The notes under the pieces were generated by a model. It saw only the letters and a list, made by a program, of their open reading frames with translations, was not told where the DNA came from and made no database searches. A stretch of DNA of 64,000 nt from Pseudomonadaceae bacterium (GTDB lineage: Bacteria > Pseudomonadota > Gammaproteobacteria > Pseudomonadales > Pseudomonadaceae): NCBI GenBank assembly GCA_900766265.1, contig CAAFUS010000017.1:1-64000 (forward strand), given 5' to 3'. Below, one piece after another: positions 7,840 through 16,733 of the stretch (positions within the stretch are counted from its first letter, which is position 1; each line of letters opens with the position of its first letter). A program made the position numbers and the translations under genes.

Positions 7840-8625
7840 TTACCACTGCGCCCGCAGCTTCTCCCGGACCTTCGCTGAAGCGGCCCGATTCGGCGCGCCG
7901 AGGCGGCCCCGTAGGTCGGTGCTGGCGCCGATGTCCGCAACGGCCTGCAGCAGGCAGGCGCGCGCCCGCGCCAGGTCGTCCGCCGAGGGCTGCTCGATGT
8001 TTTGCACCGAGAGGGTTTCCCAGAGCAGGCCGAGGGTCGCGTAGTTGTCGATGTCGTAGGCCATTGGCGGCACCGATTCGGCCAGGGCTTCCAGCTCCTC
8101 GACGCTGCGCAGGGTGATGCGCGCCGCGGCGGCCTTGCCCATGGCATGCACCATCACGCCCGGATCGCGCAGGGCGATGATCCGCTGGGCCTGATAGCCA
8201 TGAGCGAGAAAGGCGCCGGACATGGCCTTGCCCACCAGCAGCGCGATCACCGGGTGCCCGGCCAGCCGTGCGCGGGCATAGCCATCCACCGCGCCGGCAA
8301 GGGCCTGATGAATGCCGAGGGCTTCTTCGCGGCGGCCATAGGCCTGGCTCGGCACGTCGACCACGGCGACCACCACACGCTTGTCCGCCTTGTCGCGATC
8401 GGCCGCAATCACCTCGTCCAGCGCCTGGCCCAGAGCCCAGCCTTCGAGCAGACCGACCTCGCCATTGCGCGCGCGCGGAAAGGGATTCTCGGCGTCCGGC
8501 ACCACGGCGATATAGCGGGCGGCGCGCTCACCGAGCGTGCCGTCGACCACCTTCACCGAGGCCGGATAGCCCGCCAGTGCCTGGCCGCCGGCCAGGGCTT
8601 GCAACCAGTTCAGTCCACGGCTCAT
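7840..8625 (-). CDS. mdcE: Malonate decarboxylase gamma subunit
   Basis: This 261-residue subunit has the crotonase/carboxyltransferase fold (MSRGLNWLQALAGG at the start, GRREEALGIH and HPVIALLVGKAMSGAFLAHGYQ in the middle). Together with MdcD it catalyses decarboxylation of malonyl-S-ACP to acetyl-S-ACP. The start overlaps the mdcD stop by four bases (ATGA), so the two carboxyltransferase subunits are translationally coupled. Cytoplasmic, part of the MdcACDE complex. Confidence 0.93.
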   Translation of the reverse strand: MSRGLNWLQALAGGQALAGYPASVKVVDGTLGERAARYIAVVPDAENPFPRARNGEVGLLEGWALGQALDEVIAADRDKADKRVVVAVVDVPSQAYGRREEALGIHQALAGAVDGYARARLAGHPVIALLVGKAMSGAFLAHGYQAQRIIALRDPGVMVHAMGKAAAARITLRSVEELEALAESVPPMAYDIDNYATLGLLWETLSVQNIEQPSADDLARARACLLQAVADIGASTDLRGRLGAPNRAASAKVREKLRAQW

Positions 8626-9488
8626 TGGGCATCTCCTTCATAGAGGGCTCGCACGGCGGCAGCATCGAGCTGCGTGCGGGTGTCGACGTCGGCCAGGCGC
8701 TGGAGGTACCAGGCGTGGCGGCGGCTGCGCGGCTGCAGCGGCTTGCCGAGGGCGAACAGTTCGTGCAGGTGCGCGCGGATGGCGTCGGTGTCGTCGGCCA
8801 CGTAGGCGTCCACCAGACCCGAGGCATAGCGTTGCTCGCCACCGGTCAGGCTCCAGATGAAGGGGCGGTCGCGCGAGTCGTACTCGTCGAGCCCGGCTTC
8901 CTGCTCGATCACCTGCGGGCCATTGAGGCCGACGCGGGCTTCGCGGGTGACGACCAGGTAGCTGCACAGCCCGGCGGCGATGGACATGCCACCGAAGCAG
9001 CCGACGGAACCGGCGGCCACGCCGATCACCGGCTGGTGGTCGCGCAGCTCGACGATGGCCGCCTGGATCTCGGCGATGGCGGCCAGGCCCAGGTTGGCCT
9101 CCTGCAGACGCACGCCGCCGGTTTCCAGCAGGAGCACGGCGCGGGTCGGGATGCCGTTGCGGTTGTCTTCAGCAGCCAGTTCCAGTGCGCCGGCGATCTT
9201 CGCGCCGCCGACTTCCCCCATGCTGCCGCCCTGGAAGGCGCCTTCGATGGCGGCGATCACTGCCGGCTGGCCGTCAATGGTGCCCTTGGTGACCACCACG
9301 CCGTCGTCGGCCTGGGTGACGATGCCCTGCTTCGGCAGCCAGGGCGAGGTGACGCGATCGAACGGATCGAGCAGTTCGCGGAAGCTGCCCTCGTCCAGCA
9401 GTGCGCGGGCACGCTGGCGGGCACCGAGTTCGACGAAGCTGCGCGACTCGAGTAAACGGGCCACGGTGTTAGCGGACACATCAGTCAT
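8622..9488 (-). CDS. mdcD: Malonate decarboxylase beta subunit
   Basis: This 288-residue carboxyltransferase-fold subunit resembles the acetyl-CoA carboxylase beta family. Conserved stretches include GSMGEVGGAKIAGALELA, the LLETGGVRLQEANLGL block and the glycine-rich GVAAGSVGCFGG oxyanion region. It pairs with MdcE to remove CO2 from malonyl-ACP. The start lies within the last bases of mdcC (8-base overlap) and the stop overlaps mdcE, tight packing typical of subunits made in fixed ratio. Confidence 0.94.
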   Translation of the reverse strand: MTDVSANTVARLLESRSFVELGARQRARALLDEGSFRELLDPFDRVTSPWLPKQGIVTQADDGVVVTKGTIDGQPAVIAAIEGAFQGGSMGEVGGAKIAGALELAAEDNRNGIPTRAVLLLETGGVRLQEANLGLAAIAEIQAAIVELRDHQPVIGVAAGSVGCFGGMSIAAGLCSYLVVTREARVGLNGPQVIEQEAGLDEYDSRDRPFIWSLTGGEQRYASGLVDAYVADDTDAIRAHLHELFALGKPLQPRSRRHAWYLQRLADVDTRTQLDAAAVRALYEGDAQ

Positions 9489-9780
9489 GGCCGACCTCCT
9501 CCAGTCCCTGCTCCAGGCGCAGACGCACTACGCCGGGTGTGGCCCCAAAATCGTGAATATCGATGTTCAATGCCGGTGGCGTCTGCTTGCGGAACATCCG
9601 CTCGAACAGGCTCTTCCAGCGCTGCTCGGCACCATTGACCGAGGTGACTACCTGGATCGCCAGCTTGCCGGCCTGGCCGGGTTCCAGCAGCACTTCCAGA
9701 TCGCCCGAGCCGACCACGCCGACCAGGGCCTTGCCGCGGGCGGGTTGCCCGGCGGCGAATTCGAAAGACAGGGTTTCCAT
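9481..9780 (-). CDS. mdcC: Malonate decarboxylase acyl carrier protein (delta subunit)
   Basis: This 99-residue acyl carrier protein of the MdcC/CitD type is not related to the common phosphopantetheine ACPs. The conserved VGSGDLEVLLEP motif contains Ser25, the predicted attachment site of the phosphoribosyl-dephospho-CoA arm. During turnover the arm is acetylated, exchanged for malonate by MdcA, and decarboxylated by MdcDE. It begins two bases after the mdcB stop and overlaps mdcD by eight bases. Confidence 0.93.
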   Translation of the reverse strand: METLSFEFAAGQPARGKALVGVVGSGDLEVLLEPGQAGKLAIQVVTSVNGAEQRWKSLFERMFRKQTPPALNIDIHDFGATPGVVRLRLEQGLEEVGHD

Positions 9781-9782
9781 GT

Positions 9783-10655
9783 TCAGTTGCTCCCAGTCGG
9801 CGCCAGCGCATGCGGCGCCAGGCGGTCGAGGAAAAGGGTGGCGGCCAGGAGGTCGGCGGCGCCCCCCGGCGAGGCGTTGAGGGCGAGCATGTCGCGATCG
9901 AGCAGGCGCAGCTGGCGACGACCGGCGAGGCTGGCGGCACCACCGACTTCGAGCACGGCGCGGGCACCGGCCTGCATGCGGGTCAGCCCTTCAATACCGG
10001 CGCGATGCAGCACGCAGGTGTCGGTCAGGCTGCTCATGATCGCCAGCAATGCATCGAGCCTGGCGTTCTGCTCGCCGGCGCCGGCGCAGCGACTGGCCAG
10101 CAGCTGCGGCAAGCCGTGCTCGATGACCGCGGGAAAGCCGTGCTGCGCCTGTTCGCGGGCGCCGAGCACGCCATAGCGACGGCAGACCCGCGCGCCGTGG
10201 CTGTCCGGGTTGTGCGGCGCGGCCGGGTCGTCCAGCCGCGCCAGGGCGGCCGCGCTGGCGGCGATCTCGCCGGCCGAAGCGCCGCTTTCCAGCATGGCCG
10301 CCGCGCTGAGCAGCCCCAGCGCCCAGATCGCGCCGCGATGGGTGTTGACCCCGGCGGTGACGCGCAACATCTCCGCTTCGCCGTCGCGGCCCAGCTGGCC
10401 GAGGGTTTCCCGCAGCGCCTGGCTGACCCTACCTTCGCTCCGCGCGGCATCGGCCATGGCGGCAAAGGCCGGCCACAGCGACTGCGCCGAGGCGTGCATC
10501 AGCCCCAGGTGCAGATCGCTGTGCGCGCCACTGCCGCGCCGGTCTACCAGCCCCGGCTTGGGTGACAGGTCGGCCTCGTCGACCAGCGCCTGCACCGCCA
10601 GATCAGCCAGGCGCTCGGCCGCGGACGGCGCCTGTCGTGCAATGAGTGCGCTCAT
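9783..10655 (-). CDS. mdcB: Triphosphoribosyl-dephospho-CoA synthase
   Basis: This 290-residue enzyme of the CitG/MdcB family makes the prosthetic-group precursor from ATP and dephospho-CoA for the MdcC carrier. Family signatures seen: EADLSPKPGLVDRRGSGAHSDL near residue 30 and GVNTHRGAIWALGLL around residue 110. I chose the start at 10655 because it forms TGATG with the mdcA stop and has GGAG eight bases upstream; a start at 10703 inside mdcA would add unrelated residues. Length is normal for the family. Confidence 0.93.
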   Translation of the reverse strand: MSALIARQAPSAAERLADLAVQALVDEADLSPKPGLVDRRGSGAHSDLHLGLMHASAQSLWPAFAAMADAARSEGRVSQALRETLGQLGRDGEAEMLRVTAGVNTHRGAIWALGLLSAAAMLESGASAGEIAASAAALARLDDPAAPHNPDSHGARVCRRYGVLGAREQAQHGFPAVIEHGLPQLLASRCAGAGEQNARLDALLAIMSSLTDTCVLHRAGIEGLTRMQAGARAVLEVGGAASLAGRRQLRLLDRDMLALNASPGGAADLLAATLFLDRLAPHALAPTGSN

Positions 10656-12322
10656 CACCAGCTCCTGAACTTGGCAGGCGGGTTGTAGAGGCCGCCGGAC
10701 CACTCGACCAGCTCGGCGATGCTCTTGGCGGCGAGCAGTTCGCGGGTGGCGTCGTTGCGGCGGATGCCGAGGTCTTCCGGCAGGGCGATCAACCCTTCGC
10801 GGCGCATGCGCTCGGTCACCGATGGGTTGTGCCGCAGGCCGATGCTGGTGACGCCGGCCACCGCGGCGATCATCGCCTGGCGTTCCTCCAGCGAGCGGGC
10901 CTTGTACAGGTAGGCGATGCCTTCCTCGGTGAGCAGGTGGGTGACGTCGTCGCCGTAGATCATGATCGGTGCCAGCGGCATGCCGCTCTTCTTCGCCACC
11001 TCCACCGCGTCGAGCTGCTCGACGAAGGTGGGTTTGCCACCCTCCTGGAAGGTCTCGACCATCTGCACCACGAGCTTCTTGCCGCGCTCGAGCATGGTCA
11101 CCGGGGCCTCGCCGCCGGGCATGGCCATGTCCAGCCAGGCCGGGGTCGGGTGACGGCGACCGCGCGGGTCATGGCCCATGTTTGGCGCACCGCCGAAACC
11201 GGCCAGGCGGCCACGGGTGACGGTGGAGGAATGCCCATCACCATCGACCTGCAGGGTGGCGCCGATGAACAGGTCCACGGCGTACTGCCCGGCCAGCTGG
11301 CACATCATGCGGTTGGAGCGCATCGAGCCGTCGCGGCCGGTGAAGAACACGTCCGGGCGCTGGGCGATGTAGTTCTCCATACCCAGCTCGGTGCCGAAGC
11401 AATGCACGCTCTCGACCCAGCCGGTCTCGATCGCCGGGATCAGCGTCGGGTGCGGGTTGAGCGTCCAGTTGCGGCAGATCTTGCCTTTCAGGCCGAGGGA
11501 TTCACCGTAGGTCGGCAGGATCAGCTCGATGGCCGCGGTGTTGAAACCGATGCCGTGGTTGAGCGACTGCACGTTGTGTTTTTCGTAGATGCCGCGAATC
11601 GCCATCATCGCCATCAGCACGTGCACCGGCTTGATGTGGCGCGGGTCGCGGGTGAACAGCGGCTCGATGTAGAAGGGCTTGTCCGCCACCACGACGAAAT
11701 CGACCCAGCTCGCCGGGATGTCCACGCGCGGCAGTTCGTCGACGATCTCATTGACCTGGACGATGACGATGCCGTCGCTGAAGGCGGTCGGCTCGACCAG
11801 CGCCGGCGTGTCTTCGGTGCTGGGGCCGGTGTAGATGTTGCCGTGGCGGTCGGCCTGGAAGCCGGCCACCAGCGCAACGTTGGGGATCAGGTCCACCAGC
11901 AGGCGCGAATAGAGTTCGATGTAGGTGTGGATGGCGCCGACTTCCAGCAGGCCGTCTTCGAGCAGCTGGCTGATGCGCAGGCTCTGCGGGCCGGCGAAGG
12001 AGAAGTCCAGCTTGCGCGCAATCTGCCGCTCGAACAGATCCAGGTGCTCGGCGCGGCTGACGCTCGGCATGATCATGTGCAGGTCGTGCAGCTTGCCGGG
12101 GTCGGCCTTGGCCAGGGAGCGGGAGAGAAAGTCCGCCTGCTTCTGGTTGTTGCCCTCGAGGACCACGCGATCACCGGGGGCGATCAAGAGTTCCAGGGCC
12201 TCGACGATGCGCTCGCTGTGCAGCACCACGCCGTCGGCGAGGCGCTGCACCTGATCGAGACGGCGGGCCTTTTCAGCGCGACGACGCGACCACTGCGGCG
12301 GTGGGGATATTGTTGTTGTCAT
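10655..12322 (-). CDS. mdcA: Malonate decarboxylase alpha subunit (acetyl-ACP:malonate ACP transferase)
   Basis: This 555-residue coenzyme-A-transferase-like subunit swaps acetate for malonate on the carrier protein. It contains NHGIGFNTAAIEL and the EGLIALPEDLGI C-terminal block of MdcA, and matches the family in length. It is the first gene of the mdcABCDEGHLM operon. Codons 2-5 are ACA ACA ACA ATA, so the start codon is immediately followed by an AAnAAnAA Hfq/Crc motif. Its GGAG ribosome binding site lies in the arm of a perfect 8-base inverted repeat (12328-12351). Translation of the whole operon therefore looks controllable at this point. A possible MdcR site is about 80 bases upstream. 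Confidence 0.95.
   Translation of the reverse strand: MTTTISPPPQWSRRRAEKARRLDQVQRLADGVVLHSERIVEALELLIAPGDRVVLEGNNQKQADFLSRSLAKADPGKLHDLHMIMPSVSRAEHLDLFERQIARKLDFSFAGPQSLRISQLLEDGLLEVGAIHTYIELYSRLLVDLIPNVALVAGFQADRHGNIYTGPSTEDTPALVEPTAFSDGIVIVQVNEIVDELPRVDIPASWVDFVVVADKPFYIEPLFTRDPRHIKPVHVLMAMMAIRGIYEKHNVQSLNHGIGFNTAAIELILPTYGESLGLKGKICRNWTLNPHPTLIPAIETGWVESVHCFGTELGMENYIAQRPDVFFTGRDGSMRSNRMMCQLAGQYAVDLFIGATLQVDGDGHSSTVTRGRLAGFGGAPNMGHDPRGRRHPTPAWLDMAMPGGEAPVTMLERGKKLVVQMVETFQEGGKPTFVEQLDAVEVAKKSGMPLAPIMIYGDDVTHLLTEEGIAYLYKARSLEERQAMIAAVAGVTSIGLRHNPSVTERMRREGLIALPEDLGIRRNDATRELLAAKSIAELVEWSGGLYNPPAKFRSW
12310..12317 (-). promoter_or_regulatory. Hfq/Crc-type A-rich site at the mdcA start
   Basis: The message begins ATGACAACAACAATA; AACAACAA matches AAnAAnAA starting at base 6 of the coding sequence, a position where Hfq/Crc binding blocks initiation. 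Confidence 0.65.
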
Positions 12323-12327
12323 GGCGA

Positions 12328-12351
12328 CTCCACATTTTCCGCGATGTGGAG
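12328..12351 (-). promoter_or_regulatory. Hairpin covering the mdcA ribosome binding site
   Basis: In the transcript CTCCACAT (12351-12344) and ATGTGGAG (12335-12328) are perfect 8-base arms with an 8-base loop. The 3' arm contains the GGAG Shine-Dalgarno sequence, seven bases before the mdcA ATG, so pairing would hide it. Confidence 0.55.
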
Positions 12352-12401
12352 GGCACGTTAGGCAGTGACCCGTCGGTCATCAATCAAGCTCGCCGTTTGT
12401 T

Positions 12402-12420
12402 CGTTACGCTCAGGTTAACG
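12402..12420. promoter_or_regulatory. Candidate MdcR operator
   Basis: CGTTA and TAACG are perfect arms nine bases apart, giving a LysR-type T-N11-A box (CGTTACGCTCAGGTTAACG). It lies 80 bases upstream of mdcA, a usual place for a LysR activator. Assignment to MdcR is inference. Confidence 0.4.
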
Positions 12421-12452
12421 ATGGCTTTACGGCGCGCCTGATGAAAGTCGAC

Positions 12453-13769
12453 TCAATTTCTGAGCTGGTTGGCGAATTGTCCGACCGCGCTGACCACTCG
12501 CTTTGCACCGTCCTGGATCTCGACGATCACCGCGCCCGCTTCGTTGGCCAGGGCCAGACCCTGTTCGGCCTGCGCCTTGCTGCTGGACATGCTGGCCACC
12601 GCGGTCTGCGCCAGCGCCTGGTTCTGCTGTACCACGTCGACGATCTCGGCAGCGGCCTTGCTGGTGCGGCCGGCCAGCTGGCGGACCTCGTCGGCCACCA
12701 CCGCGAAACCGCGGCCCTGCTCGCCGGCGCGGGCCGCTTCGATGGCGGCGTTGAGCGCCAGCAGATTGGTCTGCTCGGCGATGCCGCTAATGGTTTTCAT
12801 GATGGCGCTGATCAGCTGCGACTGCTTGTCCAGGGCCTCGATGCCGTTGGCTGCCTCCTGTACCTGGTCGGCGATCCGATGCATCACCTCGACGGTCTGC
12901 TGAACCACCGCGGCGCCTTTCTGCGCGGTGTGGTCGGTCTGCTGGGACGTGCCGTAGGCGATGGTCGCCGCTTCGGAAACTGCCTGCTCCTGATTGACCT
13001 GGTCGGTGACGACGGTGGCGAACTTGACCACCTTGTACAGGTTTCCGTAGCTGTCACGCACCGGGTTGTACGAGGCCTCCAGCCAGACGACACGTCCATA
13101 GCTGTCGATCCGCTTGAAGCGACCGGAGACGAACTCTCCAGCGTTGAGACGGGCCCAGAAGTCGCGGTAGCCCTGCGAAGCCGCTTCCTCGGGTTCGCAG
13201 AACAGGCGGTGATGCTTGCCCTTGAGCTGATCGAGGCGGTACCCCATGGCACCGAGGAAGCGCTCGTTTGCCGTAATCACCGCACCGTCGAGCCCCAGCT
13301 CGATGACGGCGGTAGACCGCTGCAGCGCGTCGATCAGCCCTTCGTGCTCCTTGGATTTTTCGATGGTGCGGGTCAGGTCGTTGGCGCACAGGGTGAATCT
13401 GAGGGTGCGGCCCTGGCTGTCCTTGATCGGTTCCCAGATCGAGCGCAGCCAGGCTTCCTGCCCGTTGGCGCGCAGCATCCTGCACGCACCGCTGAAATGT
13501 TCGCCACGCTTGAAGGTGGCCTGCAGCTTCTGATAGTTCGGCTGGGTGCGGAACGAGGCGGAGATCAGGTCCTCGATCGAGCGTCCGACCAGGTCCTCGC
13601 GACGGTAGAGCATCTCCTTCAGGAACAGCTCGTTGACGTAGCGGATTCGGCCATCGACATCCATCTCCAGCACCAGCATTTCGCGATAAAGCGAATCCCG
13701 GGTCTGCTGGAGGCTGGCAAGCTCTTCCTGAAGCTGAGCGTTCCTGGCTTTGAGTTTTTTGAAGAACAT
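12453..13769 (-). CDS. Soluble PAS-PAS methyl-accepting transducer (BdlA/Aer-like)
   Basis: This 438-residue chemotaxis-type signal transducer has no membrane segment. A short N-terminal coiled coil (FFKKLKARNAQLQEEL) leads into PAS domains at about residues 25-130 and 140-255. The signalling domain follows, with the hairpin tip IAEQTNLLALNAAIEAARAG and the flanking methylation helices. Soluble PAS-PAS-transducer proteins sense redox, oxygen or metabolic cues; BdlA of P. aeruginosa, of similar length and layout, acts in biofilm dispersal. The ATG at 13769 is preferred to an upstream start at 13841 because the extra 24 residues are unrelated to the family. The gene is monocistronic. Confidence 0.82.
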   Translation of the reverse strand: MFFKKLKARNAQLQEELASLQQTRDSLYREMLVLEMDVDGRIRYVNELFLKEMLYRREDLVGRSIEDLISASFRTQPNYQKLQATFKRGEHFSGACRMLRANGQEAWLRSIWEPIKDSQGRTLRFTLCANDLTRTIEKSKEHEGLIDALQRSTAVIELGLDGAVITANERFLGAMGYRLDQLKGKHHRLFCEPEEAASQGYRDFWARLNAGEFVSGRFKRIDSYGRVVWLEASYNPVRDSYGNLYKVVKFATVVTDQVNQEQAVSEAATIAYGTSQQTDHTAQKGAAVVQQTVEVMHRIADQVQEAANGIEALDKQSQLISAIMKTISGIAEQTNLLALNAAIEAARAGEQGRGFAVVADEVRQLAGRTSKAAAEIVDVVQQNQALAQTAVASMSSSKAQAEQGLALANEAGAVIVEIQDGAKRVVSAVGQFANQLRN

Positions 13770-13884
13770 GGGTCGGATACCGAAGGGGCTGGACGGCGGG
13801 TAACAGGTAGTCGGCAGATCCCTCGATCTCTGGAGGCTCAATGATGGCCAGGAGTGAAGCGTTTCACGGCCTCGGCGCTGCCGT

Positions 13885-13904
13885 GGCAGCTCGGGCGAGC
13901 TGCC
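13885..13904. repeat. Perfect 9-base inverted repeat
   Basis: GGCAGCTCG and CGAGCTGCC are separated by two bases, between the transducer start and the 3' end of the methyltransferase gene. No T run follows. It may act as a weak terminator for the methyltransferase transcript or as an extragenic palindrome. Confidence 0.4.
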
Positions 13905-13966
13905 TGCTTGCGCGCGGGGCCGGCGGCTTTTGCCCGAGGAGGTCGGCCCAGACCTGCCCAGGACTC

Positions 13967-14911
13967 TCAGACGGCGCGTCGACTGAAGACCAGAGCCTTG
14001 AGCCCGGCGTCCGGGTCGATGTCGGCGAATTCCGGCGGGTTGTCCAGGCGCTGCTCGAAACGCAGCTGCGGCGCCTCGCGGCTCATCTCGTCGATGAGAA
14101 AGGCCGGGCCGGTGTCCGGGTCGTTGACACAGGCCAGCACCTGCCCGTCGTCGGTGAGCAGTTCGGCCAGCCGGCGCAGGATCTTCTGGTAATCGCGGGT
14201 CAGGGCGAAGCTGCCTTTCTGAAAGCTCGGCGGGTCGATGATGATCAGGTCATAGGGACCCTCATTGCGCACCTTTCCCCAGCTCTTGAAGAGCTCGTGG
14301 CCGAGAAAGCCGACCCGGCTCAGGTCATGGCCATTGAGGCGATGATTGTCGCGTCCTCGGCTCAGCGCGGCGCGTGCCATGTCCAGGTTGACCACGTGCT
14401 CGGCGCCACCGGCGATGGCGGCCACCGAAAACCCGCAGGTATAGGCGAAGAGGTTGAGCACACGCTTGCCTGCAGCCTGCTCGCGCACCCAGCGCCGGCC
14501 GTGGCGCATATCGAGAAACAGCCCGCTGTTCTGCTTCTGGCCGATGTCCAGCCGGAAGCGCAGGCCGTCCTCATGGATCACCCAATGCTCCAGCGGCTCG
14601 CCGAGCAGACGTTCGGTAGGGCTGTCAGGTAGGTAGCGATGCTGCAGGAGCAGGGTGTGGGCGCCGCTGGCGGACCAGGCGGGCGCGGCGGTGACCGCCA
14701 TCAGCCTGTCCTTCAGAGCGGCTAGCGCCTCGGCATCGGGTGCCCGGAACAATCCCACCAGCAACACGCCCTCGAGCCAGTCCACGGTCAGGTGTTCCAA
14801 CCCTTCCCAGCGCCGTCCCCGGCCATGGAACAGGCGGCGGGCTTCTTCGGGGGCGGGGTCGAGTGCGTCGAGCAGCAGGGGGTGCAGCGTGGCGATGGCG
14901 GTGGGCGTCAT
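13967..14911 (-). CDS. Class I SAM-dependent methyltransferase, RlmI/RlmK-like
   Basis: Predicted RNA methyltransferase of 314 residues. The S-adenosylmethionine-binding core shows RVLNLFAYTCGFSVAA (motif I) and the catalytic IIIDPPSFQKGSF. The DPPSF signature and the preceding NSGLFLDMRHGRRWV place it with the RlmI/RlmK-like rRNA methyltransferases (PF10672 type), not with DNA methylases. The first 100 residues form a separate domain. I took the ATG at 14911 (MTPTAIATLHPLLLDAL); an in-frame upstream start at 14986 adds 25 non-conserved residues. The exact target base cannot be read from the sequence. Confidence 0.78.
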   Translation of the reverse strand: MTPTAIATLHPLLLDALDPAPEEARRLFHGRGRRWEGLEHLTVDWLEGVLLVGLFRAPDAEALAALKDRLMAVTAAPAWSASGAHTLLLQHRYLPDSPTERLLGEPLEHWVIHEDGLRFRLDIGQKQNSGLFLDMRHGRRWVREQAAGKRVLNLFAYTCGFSVAAIAGGAEHVVNLDMARAALSRGRDNHRLNGHDLSRVGFLGHELFKSWGKVRNEGPYDLIIIDPPSFQKGSFALTRDYQKILRRLAELLTDDGQVLACVNDPDTGPAFLIDEMSREAPQLRFEQRLDNPPEFADIDPDAGLKALVFSRRAV

Positions 14912-15087
14912 GGCGTTCGGTTCCGGAAGACGTGCCAGTTTAAACCCTGGCGGCGGGCGAAAGGGCCAACCGTTGACGGAGGTCAATCACCTGGCGATGG
15001 GCTCCCGGCCGCGTCACGGAGCGCGTCTATACTGCGGCTGCCCGGTTTGTAACCGGACGTGTATTCGCAACGAGACCCCAGCTGCCG

Positions 15088-16713
15088 ATGGATATTCTCT
15101 ACCTGATTTTCCTGCTGCTGCTGGCGGTGGGCGCCAGTCGCATCCTCGCCAACCTCATTCCGTTGCCCCTGCCGATTCTGCAGATAGTCCTTGGCAGCCT
15201 CCTTGCGATGCCGCCGTTCGGCATGCAGATCGAACTGCATCCGGAAATCTTCATGTTGCTGTTCATCCCGCCGTTGCTGTTCTACGACGGCTGGAAGATC
15301 CCCAAGCGCGAATTCACCGAACACGGCGTGGAAATGACTGCCATGTCGCTGGTGCTGGTACTGCTGGTGGTCGTGGTCGCGGGGTATTTCATCCATTGGC
15401 TGCTGCCGGCGATACCGCTGGCTGCAAGTTTCGCCCTGGCCGCGATACTCTCGCCGACCGACGCGCTGGCAGTGATTGCCATCGGCCAGGGGCGTCTGCC
15501 GCGGCACATGGCGCATCAGCTCGAAGGCGAGGCGATGATGAACGACGCCACGGGCCTGGTTTCTTTCAAGTTCGCCCTGGCGGCAGCCATCAGCGGCACT
15601 TTCTCGCTGGTCTCGGTGGCCGGCGAGTTCCTGAAAATCTCCCTGGGTGGCCTGTTGATCGGCGCAGGACTGAGCTGGTCGGTGGGCAGGCTCAAGCGCT
15701 GGATGACCGCGCGTGGCCTGTTCGATCCGGCGGTGTACGTGGTGATGATTCTGCTGCTGCCGTTCGCCGCGTTCTACCTGGCCGAGCATGCGGGCATGTC
15801 CGGTATCCTCTCGGCGGTAGCGGCCGGCATGGTGCAGAGCCGAGTGGACATGCTGCCGGTCAAGACCAGCACGCGGATCCTCAATCGCAGCATCTGGGAG
15901 ATGCTGGACTTCAGCTTCAACGGCCTGGTGTTCCTGCTGCTCGGCCTGCAGTTTCCCCGCATCGTCGGGCGCGTCTGGGAGGCGTCCAGCCATCAGGCCT
16001 ACGACATGTTGACGCTGCTGTTCAGTGCCGTGGCGATCATGGCGTTGTTGCTGGCGATGCGCTTCGCCTTCGTTTACGCCTATCACTGGAGCGAAATGCG
16101 CGTGCGTCGTCTGCGGGGCGCGCCGGTGGAGCAGAAGTCGCTCGGGCTGTTCTCTGCGCTGAGCGCGGTGGCGGGCGTGCGGGGCGCCATCACCCTGGCG
16201 GGGGTGCTGTCGGTGCCGCTGATGATCGGCGATGCGCCGTTCCCCGGGCGGGATCTGATGATCTTCCTCGCCGCGGCGGTGATCATCCTCTCGTTGCTGG
16301 CCGGCGCGCTCGGCGTGCCCTTTTTCCTCAAGCGGATGCCGAACAACGATTTCGAAGAGCACGAACGCGAACTGCAGAAGGCCAGGCGCCAGGCGGCGCA
16401 GGCGGCGGTCGGCTGGCTGGAGAACTGGCGGCAGGAGAATGCCAGCAGCGACGTCGAGCGCTCGGCCGTGCAGAGCGAGGTCGCCGAGCGGGTCATCGAG
16501 TCCTACCGGCAGGATCTCGAGGCGCTGATGGATCGGGAAGACATGGCCAACCAGGCGCGGCGGACCCGGGCGCTGGAAATCGAATTGCGCCTGCAGGCGA
16601 TCGCGGTGCAGCGCAAGGAGTTGTTGCGCATGCGCAAACGCCATGACATCGACGAGCAGATGCTCCAGGCCCTGATCCGCGACCTGGACTATGACGAGGC
16701 GGCGCTACGCTGA
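15088..16713 (+). CDS. Na+/H+ antiporter, CPA1 family
   Basis: Inner-membrane cation/proton antiporter of 541 residues with about 12 hydrophobic helices in the first 410 residues and a charged cytoplasmic tail. Typical CPA1 features are PPLLFYDGWKIP in an early helix, AILSPTDALAV and EGEAMMNDATGLVSF, which carries the paired acidic residues at the transport site. The tail from about residue 415 is helical and rich in E, Q and R (HERELQKARRQAAQA), likely a regulatory coiled coil. It exports Na+ (or K+) in exchange for protons for pH and salt homeostasis. The gene stands alone; a small RNA gene begins 170 bases downstream. Confidence 0.88.
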   Translation: MDILYLIFLLLLAVGASRILANLIPLPLPILQIVLGSLLAMPPFGMQIELHPEIFMLLFIPPLLFYDGWKIPKREFTEHGVEMTAMSLVLVLLVVVVAGYFIHWLLPAIPLAASFALAAILSPTDALAVIAIGQGRLPRHMAHQLEGEAMMNDATGLVSFKFALAAAISGTFSLVSVAGEFLKISLGGLLIGAGLSWSVGRLKRWMTARGLFDPAVYVVMILLLPFAAFYLAEHAGMSGILSAVAAGMVQSRVDMLPVKTSTRILNRSIWEMLDFSFNGLVFLLLGLQFPRIVGRVWEASSHQAYDMLTLLFSAVAIMALLLAMRFAFVYAYHWSEMRVRRLRGAPVEQKSLGLFSALSAVAGVRGAITLAGVLSVPLMIGDAPFPGRDLMIFLAAAVIILSLLAGALGVPFFLKRMPNNDFEEHERELQKARRQAAQAAVGWLENWRQENASSDVERSAVQSEVAERVIESYRQDLEALMDREDMANQARRTRALEIELRLQAIAVQRKELLRMRKRHDIDEQMLQALIRDLDYDEAALR

Positions 16714-16733
16714 AACAGCTGAACCGATTCAGT

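Noticed and set aside
10646..12361. Plus-strand ORF of 571 codons opposite mdcA
   Set aside because: Mirror of mdcA codon bias without any domain; mdcA itself is unmistakable.
14655..16646. Overlapping long ORFs on both strands over the antiporter
   Set aside because: Only the 541-residue frame has membrane helices and CPA1 motifs; the others are shadows.
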